From the NCBI RefSeq assembly GCF_050107715.1, contig NZ_JBNILN010000002.1, positions 1 through 64,000 of the forward strand: a stretch of 64,000 nt of DNA. The letters run 5' to 3'. The notes under the pieces were generated by a model. It did no database searches. It was not told the origin of the DNA and saw only the letters and a program-made list of their open reading frames with translations. Shown piece by piece: positions 58,836-64,000 of this stretch. The position numbers were made by a program, and so were the translations under genes. The stretch is from Metabacillus_B sp050107715. Lineage in GTDB: Bacteria > Bacillota > Bacilli > Bacillales > Bacillaceae. Position 1 is the stretch's first letter. Each line of letters begins with the position of its first letter.

Positions 58836-60422
58836 TTAAACGAGAGGACCTCCCAGATCAGAGATCTCCTGTCTGACGGAAGTGAATTTCGTGAAATTAT
58901 GCTTGAACTTCTCTGCGAGCTGTCTTGCTTTCATTTTATAAGCTTCTTTGTCTGACCACGTTCTGGAAGGAATGAGTACCTCATCCGGTACGCCTGGAAC
59001 ATGAGCCGGAATGCGCAGCCCAAAAATGTCATCCATCAACATTTCAGAGGAAGCCAGTTCTCCTTCCAGCGCCGCCTGAACCATTGCTCTAGTATATTCA
59101 AGCTTCATTCTTTTGCCGGTACCATACTCGCCACCCGTCCATCCTGTGTTGACTAAATACACGTCCGCATTGTGCGCTTCAATTTTCTGTCCGAGCATTT
59201 CCGCATAAGCTTGAGCAGGAAGCGGGAGAAAAGGTGATCCGAAACAGGTTGAGAAAGTTGCCTGCGGCGAGGTAATGCCGCGTTCCGTGCCTGCCAGCTT
59301 GCTTGTGTATCCGCTTAAGAAATGGTACATGGCTTGTTCTTTCGTCAGCTTGCTGATCGGAGGCAGTACTCCAAAGGCATCCGCTGTCAGGAAAACAATG
59401 GTATCCGGATGACCTGCAATACTTGGGAGAATAATGTTCTCCATTGCATCCAGTGAATATGCGGCTCTCGTATTCTCAGTATAAAAAGCATGATCGTAAT
59501 CAGGCTCTCTCGTCGTTTCATCGACCACTACGTTTTCAAGAACCGACCCAAAACGAATCGCATTAAAGATCTGCGGCTCTTTTTCCTCTGAGAGATTAAT
59601 GCATTTTGCATAGCATCCGCCTTCGATATTAAATACTCCGCTAGAAGACCAGCCATGCTCATCATCTCCAATAAGCTTCCGTTTCGGATCCGCTGACAAA
59701 GTCGTTTTGCCTGTTCCGGAAAGTCCGAAAAACAATGCTACGTCCCCTTCCCTGCCAACATTAGCAGAACAGTGCATCGGGAAAATTCCAGACTCAGGGA
59801 GCAAGTAATTCATAATGGAAAAAATTGATTTTTTCATTTCTCCGGCATATTCCGTTCCACCAATTAAGATGGTTCTTTTTTCGAAGGAAATGATGATGAA
59901 GGTTTCTGAATTGGTGCCGTCTAAAGCCGGATCCGCTTTGAAATTTGGAGCAGATACAATGGTGAAGGGCTCCGTGCCCGAGTGATCCGGTTTACCATCC
60001 GGTCTTATGAAAAGCTGATTCGCAAAAAGATTATGCCATGCATATTCGTTCACCACTTTGATGGGCAGACGGTATCTTTCATCGGCTCCGGCATATCCAT
60101 CAAAAACAAACAATTCATTCTGCTGTTTTAAGTATGAAAGGACCTTCTGGTAAAGCTTTTCAAAAGCATCGCTTGAAATAGGCTGATTAACAGCGCCCCA
60201 ATCAATTTTGTTTTCAACGCTCGTTTCCTTAACAATAAATTTATCTTTAGGCGAACGGCCTGTATAGGCACCGGTCGTTGCGCGGATGGCACCGGTTGAT
60301 GTTAAAACGGCTTCGTTCCTTGACAGAATTTTTTCAACTAGCTGCGGTACTGATAAGTTTAATGAAACATTTTCCCCTTCAAGTAAAAGCGAAAGCTCGT
60401 TTGTTGCGGCAAGTGAATTCAT
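58836..60422 (-). CDS. pckA: Phosphoenolpyruvate carboxykinase (ATP) PckA
   Basis: 528 residues from ATG 60422, with AAGGAAGG upstream. Upstream in-frame starts at 60428 or 60455 are badly spaced. Converts oxaloacetate to PEP, the first step of gluconeogenesis. Kinase-1a P-loop GLSGTGKTTLSADPKR, substrate/metal residues in PMHCSANVGREGDVALFFG and GDDEHGWS, and TGRSPKDKFIV near the N-terminus. B. subtilis pckA has 527 residues. A CcpN operator covers its promoter, so glucose should repress it. Confidence 0.96.
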   Translation of the reverse strand: MNSLAATNELSLLLEGENVSLNLSVPQLVEKILSRNEAVLTSTGAIRATTGAYTGRSPKDKFIVKETSVENKIDWGAVNQPISSDAFEKLYQKVLSYLKQQNELFVFDGYAGADERYRLPIKVVNEYAWHNLFANQLFIRPDGKPDHSGTEPFTIVSAPNFKADPALDGTNSETFIIISFEKRTILIGGTEYAGEMKKSIFSIMNYLLPESGIFPMHCSANVGREGDVALFFGLSGTGKTTLSADPKRKLIGDDEHGWSSSGVFNIEGGCYAKCINLSEEKEPQIFNAIRFGSVLENVVVDETTREPDYDHAFYTENTRAAYSLDAMENIILPSIAGHPDTIVFLTADAFGVLPPISKLTKEQAMYHFLSGYTSKLAGTERGITSPQATFSTCFGSPFLPLPAQAYAEMLGQKIEAHNADVYLVNTGWTGGEYGTGKRMKLEYTRAMVQAALEGELASSEMLMDDIFGLRIPAHVPGVPDEVLIPSRTWSDKEAYKMKARQLAEKFKHNFTKFTSVRQEISDLGGPLV

Positions 60423-60465
60423 CCCCATACCTTCCTTTGCTCGTAATAAAGTCATTTCTATAATT

Positions 60466-60493
60466 AGTATAACACATTTAAGGTAATAGTCTA
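60466..60493 (-). promoter_or_regulatory. pckA promoter with CcpN operator
   Basis: On the minus strand TAGACT (60488-60493), 16 bases and TATACT (60466-60471) make a weak promoter. TGTGTTATACT at 60466-60476 matches the CcpN consensus TRTGHYATAYW exactly and overlaps the -10. CcpN is known to repress B. subtilis pckA and gapB during glycolysis. Confidence 0.85.
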
Positions 60494-60538
60494 TACTAAT
60501 TAATGTATTTTACGCTCCACCTTACGAATTGCCAGTGC

Positions 60539-60869
60539 TCAGCTGAAAAATGAATGTTTAGCGGAGCTGGCTGAACTTGTATGGTCATGAAAAAATAGAT
60601 TAAGGAACCGCTCGAAACCGTGCCGTCCCCGCCCGTAAACAAGATGAAGCTGATTGCAGCGTCCGTAAATCCGGCGGAGCGCTTCGACAAGGGCATTTAC
60701 CCGCTTAAAGCCTGTACCGCCAGCCGGGTATTGAATGCGTTTGCAAAAATATGCCGAAATCCAGTCAAACTGTTGGACGGAGGTTCGCGGGCCGGCATCC
60801 GCAGCCAGTCCTCCCGGATAAGGCGGGAAATGGCTCTCAATTCCATACCATGTCCAGCTCTACCAACAT
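60539..60869 (-). pseudogene. Possible frameshifted gene between pckA and metK
   Basis: On the minus strand a frame of 107 codons (60859 down to TGA at 60539-60541) is open without a start codon and reads like protein (TWYGIESHFPPYPGGLAADA, QQFDWISAYFCKRIQYP, FERFLNLFFHDHTS). A plausible start, ATG at 60869 behind GAGGT, lies in another frame (MLVELDMVWN then stop). One frameshift near 60830-60840 would join them. Family not recognised. Alternatively a GC-rich stretch that is open by chance; another minus-strand frame (60697-60897) also overlaps. Confidence 0.3.
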
Positions 60870-60939
60870 TATACCTCTGTTTTAAGGGAGAGCGCATACA
60901 AAAATGCTTTTTCGTTCAAAAACATCCTTTCAGTTTTTG

Positions 60940-60969
60940 TTGACATTTACGGGAAAATTGAGGTATTAT
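60940..60969 (+). promoter_or_regulatory. metK promoter
   Basis: TTGACA at 60940-60945, an 18-base spacer and TATTAT at 60964-60969. The SAM riboswitch begins about 18 bases later. Confidence 0.75.
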
Positions 60970-60986
60970 ATGTCCTTGAACGGATT

Positions 60987-61115
60987 CTCTTATCCCGAGC
61001 TGGCGGAGGGACAGGCCCTATGAAGCCCAGCAACCTGCAAGGTCGGAAGACTTCGGTTTTCTCTCATGCAAAGGTGCTAACCTGACGCAAGGCTGTAGTC
61101 CTTGAGCGATAAGAG
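60987..61115 (+). ncRNA. SAM-I riboswitch (S-box) upstream of metK
   Basis: P1 stem CTCTTATC / GATAAGAG encloses the classic S-box core: CGAGCTGGCGGAGGGACAGG, CCCTATGAAGCCCAGCAACC, an AAGGTGCTAACCTGA-type segment and the 3' strand. SAM binding stabilises P1 and the anti-antiterminator, letting the downstream terminator form. This gives feedback control of SAM synthesis. Confidence 0.97.
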
Positions 61116-61135
61116 TGAAAGGCTGAATAATAACT

Positions 61136-61167
61136 CCTTTCCTCTATTAAGAAGGAAGGGTTTTTTT
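61136..61167 (+). terminator. SAM-riboswitch-controlled terminator
   Basis: Stem CCTTTCCT / AGGAAGGG with loop CTATTAAGA followed by TTTTTTT. It lies 20 bases after the aptamer; its 5' part can pair alternatively to make the antiterminator. Confidence 0.9.
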
Positions 61168-61323
61168 ATGCAGTCTGGAATCTTTTTCCGATTTTATAGG
61201 GAAAGATTCTTAACATAAAGCTAAAGATAAGAAAAGGGAACGAGTTCCGTCTCAAACAAAGAGGGGAAGTACATAACTGAACCTTGCCAATAGAACAGCC
61301 GAAAATTCAGAGGAGGAATTACA

Positions 61324-62520
61324 TTGTCAGTTAAACGCCATCTATTCACTTCAGAATCCGTAACGGAGGGACACCCGGATAAAATTTGTGACCAAATCTC
61401 CGATTCAATCCTGGATGCGATTCTTGCTAACGATCCGAATGCACGTGTTGCCTGCGAAACATCCGTAACAACCGGTCTTGTCCTGGTTGCTGGAGAAATT
61501 ACAACTTCAACTTACGTCGATATTCCGAAAATTGTCCGTGAAACAGTTAAAGACATCGGCTATACACGGGCCAAGTATGGTTTTGATGCTGAAACGTGTG
61601 CAGTGCTTACATCCATTGATGAGCAGTCTGCAGATATTGCAATGGGTGTCGATCAGGCACTTGAAGCCCGTGAAGGAACCATGACAGATGAGGAAATTGA
61701 TGCAATTGGTGCTGGGGACCAGGGTTTGATGTTCGGATTTGCGTGCAATGAGACAAAAGAACTTATGCCTCTTCCAATCTCTCTTGCACATAAGCTTTCC
61801 CGCCGACTGGCAGAAGTGCGTAAGGAAGAAATTCTGCCTTACCTTCGCCCGGATGGAAAGACGCAAGTAACAGTTGAGTATGACGAGAACGATAAACCGG
61901 TTCGCGTTGATACCATTGTTATTTCCACCCAGCATCACCCGGAAATTTCTTTGGAGCAGATTCAGCGCAACCTGAAAGAGCATGTGATTAAGCCGGTGGT
62001 TCCTGCTGAACTTATCGATGAAAACACCAAATACTTCATAAATCCGACAGGCCGTTTTGTTATTGGCGGACCTCAAGGTGATGCTGGTTTGACTGGACGT
62101 AAAATCATTGTTGATACGTATGGCGGTTATGCACGCCACGGCGGCGGTGCGTTTTCCGGTAAGGACGCGACGAAGGTTGACCGCTCTGCTGCTTATGCTG
62201 CCCGTTATGTGGCTAAAAACATTGTAGCAGCAGGCCTTGCAGAGAAATGTGAAGTCCAGCTTGCCTATGCGATCGGTGTTGCCCAGCCTGTGTCCATTTC
62301 GATCAATACATTCAGCACAGGCAAAGCAAGTGAAGAAGCTCTAGTTGACGCAGTGCGCCAAAACTTTGATCTTCGGCCGGCAGGGATTATCAAAATGCTT
62401 GATCTTCGCCGTCCAATCTACAAACAAACTGCAGCTTACGGTCACTTTGGACGTACAGATGTAGAACTGCCTTGGGAGCAGACAGACAAAGCAGAAGCGC
62501 TTCGTACCATTCTTTCATAG
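61324..62520 (+). CDS. metK: S-adenosylmethionine synthetase MetK
   Basis: 398 residues. Makes SAM from methionine and ATP. Signature motifs: SVTEGHPDKICDQISDSILD, GAGDQGLMFGFA and GGGAFSGKDATKVDRSAAY. TTG start with AGAGGAGGAA upstream. Under control of the SAM-I riboswitch. Its product's by-product is recycled by LuxS, encoded 21 kb away. Confidence 0.97.
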   Translation: MSVKRHLFTSESVTEGHPDKICDQISDSILDAILANDPNARVACETSVTTGLVLVAGEITTSTYVDIPKIVRETVKDIGYTRAKYGFDAETCAVLTSIDEQSADIAMGVDQALEAREGTMTDEEIDAIGAGDQGLMFGFACNETKELMPLPISLAHKLSRRLAEVRKEEILPYLRPDGKTQVTVEYDENDKPVRVDTIVISTQHHPEISLEQIQRNLKEHVIKPVVPAELIDENTKYFINPTGRFVIGGPQGDAGLTGRKIIVDTYGGYARHGGGAFSGKDATKVDRSAAYAARYVAKNIVAAGLAEKCEVQLAYAIGVAQPVSISINTFSTGKASEEALVDAVRQNFDLRPAGIIKMLDLRRPIYKQTAAYGHFGRTDVELPWEQTDKAEALRTILS

Positions 62521-62578
62521 AAGGTATAAATGGGCCTGCATCTGATATAGTGCTTCATTGATCCTGAACCGAAAAGCA

Positions 62579-62613
62579 AGGCCCGGAACCAATTGGTTTC
62601 GGGCCTTTTTGCT
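62579..62613 (+). terminator. Terminator after metK
   Basis: Stem AGGCCCGGAACC / GGTTTCGGGCCT with loop AATT, one G-T pair, then TTTTT. Confidence 0.94.
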
Positions 62614-62825
62614 GCCAATTTTTGCATTGATCTTTTTTACGCTTTCATCCGTTTTCTTAGGGAGCGGATCTTTTCGAAAATTAATTCATAGAAATTTAAT
62701 CTTTTGCTTATTCTTTTATAATTTTCAGCGGGTACTCTATTCATACAGCCGAGAGCATGATTAGTACCCATAATGCCGATGCTGGGATATAGTTATAGGA
62801 AAGATCGTAAAAGGAGCCGGGATTG

Positions 62826-63518
62826 ATGCAGAAGGTTTTGCTTGTTGATGATGAACCATCCATCCTTGATGTATGCAGACGGTATTTGGAGCGGGAAGGA
62901 TACATGGTGGAATCAGCAGTAAATGGATATGAAGCGGTAGAAAAGTGGCGTTCGGGCCGGCCGGACTTAATCATTCTGGATCTGATGATGCCCGGAAAAG
63001 ACGGGTGGATTGCAGCAGAAGAAATCAGGGCGGAGGATGAGGATGTCCCAATTATCATGCTGACAGCCCTTGGTCAGGAAAGAGACCGAATTCTGGGCCT
63101 CACGTTGGGAGCAGATGATTATCTGACAAAGCCCTTCAGTCCGAGAGAACTTGTTTTACGGGTAAAGAACATGCTTAGACGGGTTTCAAAAGGTAAGAGG
63201 CCTGAAACGAATTTTATTACGTTCGGAACGATTACCATTGATTCATCTGCAAGAGAAGTAAAGTCAGGTGAGGTTCTTGTGGAAATGACTGCTAAGGAAT
63301 TTGATGTCCTATGGCTGCTGGCGAGTCATCCCTCCCAAGTGTTTTCAAGATCCCAGCTGCTTCAGAAGGTGTGGGGATACGATTTCTCAGGAGATGGGAA
63401 CACGGTGAATGTTCACATCAGAAGACTGAGAGAAAAACTGGAAAAAAATCCGGCAGAACCGCAATTTATTAAGACGGTTTGGGGAATTGGCTACAAGCTG
63501 GAGCGTTCCATCTTATGA
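62826..63518 (+). CDS. OmpR/PhoB-family response regulator
   Basis: 230 residues from ATG 62826, with AAAGGAG nine bases before it. Receiver domain with VDDEPS, phospho-acceptor Asp in LILDLMMPGKDG and Lys in DYLTKPF. C-terminal winged helix (ITIDSSAREVKSGEV, MTAKEFDVLWLLASHP, VNVHIRRLREKLE, KTVWGIGYKLE). Its kinase gene overlaps by 4 bases. Not part of the B. subtilis metK neighbourhood. Target unknown. Confidence 0.92.
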   Translation: MQKVLLVDDEPSILDVCRRYLEREGYMVESAVNGYEAVEKWRSGRPDLIILDLMMPGKDGWIAAEEIRAEDEDVPIIMLTALGQERDRILGLTLGADDYLTKPFSPRELVLRVKNMLRRVSKGKRPETNFITFGTITIDSSAREVKSGEVLVEMTAKEFDVLWLLASHPSQVFSRSQLLQKVWGYDFSGDGNTVNVHIRRLREKLEKNPAEPQFIKTVWGIGYKLERSIL

Positions 63519-64000
63519 GAATCAGAACGCTGTTGATTTTAGCAAATTTTCTTTGCACATCCTTGATTTTGATTTTTTTGCTGATCAGTTTTGTGGAGAT
63601 GTCGATTCCAAATGATTCCATCCTGATTTTAACAATTATGACGTTTGCAGCAGGGGTTCTTTCTTCTCTGGCCCACTTTTTCCTGACAGAACCGCTCATG
63701 AAGGCGGTCAACCAAATAAAATCGGAATCAAAGAAAATGTCAGACGGTCATTTTAATGTCCGGATTTCCGAAAAGGGACCGGCCGAAATTAAGGAGCTCG
63801 GAAGTCATTTTAATGAAATGGCTGAAAAACTGGATCGGATGTTTATGGAAGTGAAAAAGTCCGAGGCTTATAAGACAGAGCTGATTGCTAACGTTTCTCA
63901 CGATTTGCGTACCCCAATAGCTTCCATTCTCTCCTATGTTGAAGCGCTGGAAGACGGAGTGGTGAGGGATGAGCGGGAGAAGGAAGAGTATCTATCCACC
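63515..64000 (+). CDS. Sensor histidine kinase, partial at window end
   Basis: The first 162 codons of a kinase; the rest is beyond the window. It starts with ATG in the stop of the response regulator (ATGA), with GGAG upstream. Two membrane helices (LLILANFLCTSLILIFLLIS and a second around ILTIMTFAAGVLSSLAHFF) with a very short outside loop, a HAMP linker (MKAVNQIKSESKKMSDGHFN) and the HisKA box NVSHDLRTPIASILSYVEAL with the phospho-His. The small loop suggests sensing within the membrane. Confidence 0.9.
   Translation, partial: MRIRTLLILANFLCTSLILIFLLISFVEMSIPNDSILILTIMTFAAGVLSSLAHFFLTEPLMKAVNQIKSESKKMSDGHFNVRISEKGPAEIKELGSHFNEMAEKLDRMFMEVKKSEAYKTELIANVSHDLRTPIASILSYVEALEDGVVRDEREKEEYLST

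Overview
The window looks like chromosome of a Bacillus-type Firmicute (Bacillaceae). It opens with the end of an rRNA operon followed by 21 tRNA genes in the order I recall for the B. subtilis trnB cluster. The protein genes that follow keep B. subtilis-like order: glgBCDAP, ytaB, yteA, menA, menFDHBEC, mntABCD, ythAB, rpmEB, ytiB, ytjA, luxS, ytkA, dps, ytkC, ytkD, ytlACD, ytmA, ytmB, pckA, metK. Gene names rest on protein motifs plus this remembered synteny; no database search was run.

Layout. 1-3.1 kb: 23S 3' end, 5S rRNA and 21 tRNAs, with unusual repeated spacers and two 5' tRNA fragments. 3.1-12.1 kb: a GNAT acetyltransferase and the glycogen operon. 12.3-15.9 kb: a LysM/M23 cell-wall hydrolase, TspO, YteA and MenA. 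16.0-23.5 kb: menaquinone operon menFDHBEC. 23.6-28.1 kb: a small unknown gene and the MntABCD manganese transporter behind a likely MntR box. 28.2-33.7 kb: a DUF1540 protein, a bd-type oxidase (YthAB), a NarL-type two-component system, a 44-residue His-rich lipoprotein and a CopC-like protein. 33.9-45.3 kb: a zinc-starvation region. 45.6-54.2 kb: a small membrane protein, PpaC, an lmo0937-type membrane peptide, YtzI, Dps, a holin-like YtkC, YtkD, the YtlACD ABC transporter, YtmA and YtmB. 54.3-58.6 kb: a secreted heparinase II/III-like protein, a 20-bp tandem repeat and a dicarboxylate symporter. 58.8-64 kb: PckA, a SAM-I riboswitch with MetK, and an OmpR-type two-component system cut by the window end.

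The most interesting part is the zinc region. Five near-identical Zur-type palindromes (consensus half AAATCGTAA, mirrored) lie on recognisable promoters in front of rpmE2 (zinc-free L31), a solitary His-rich ZnuA, a CobW/ZagA GTPase divergent from a beta-carbonic anhydrase, rpsN2 (zinc-free S14), and a FAD-dependent monooxygenase-like gene divergent from ycgR-ycgQ. Together these would free ribosomal zinc, capture zinc outside the cell, and deliver it to client enzymes. The FAD enzyme is the member with no obvious zinc role. Manganese uptake (mntABCD), a Mn-dependent pyrophosphatase and Dps lie nearby, so the 24-49 kb stretch is rich in metal homeostasis genes.

Other regulatory sites read directly from sequence: a CcpN operator on the pckA promoter, two SigmaB-type promoters (dps and the lmo0937-type gene), a complete SAM-I riboswitch, and a hairpin between menB and menE.
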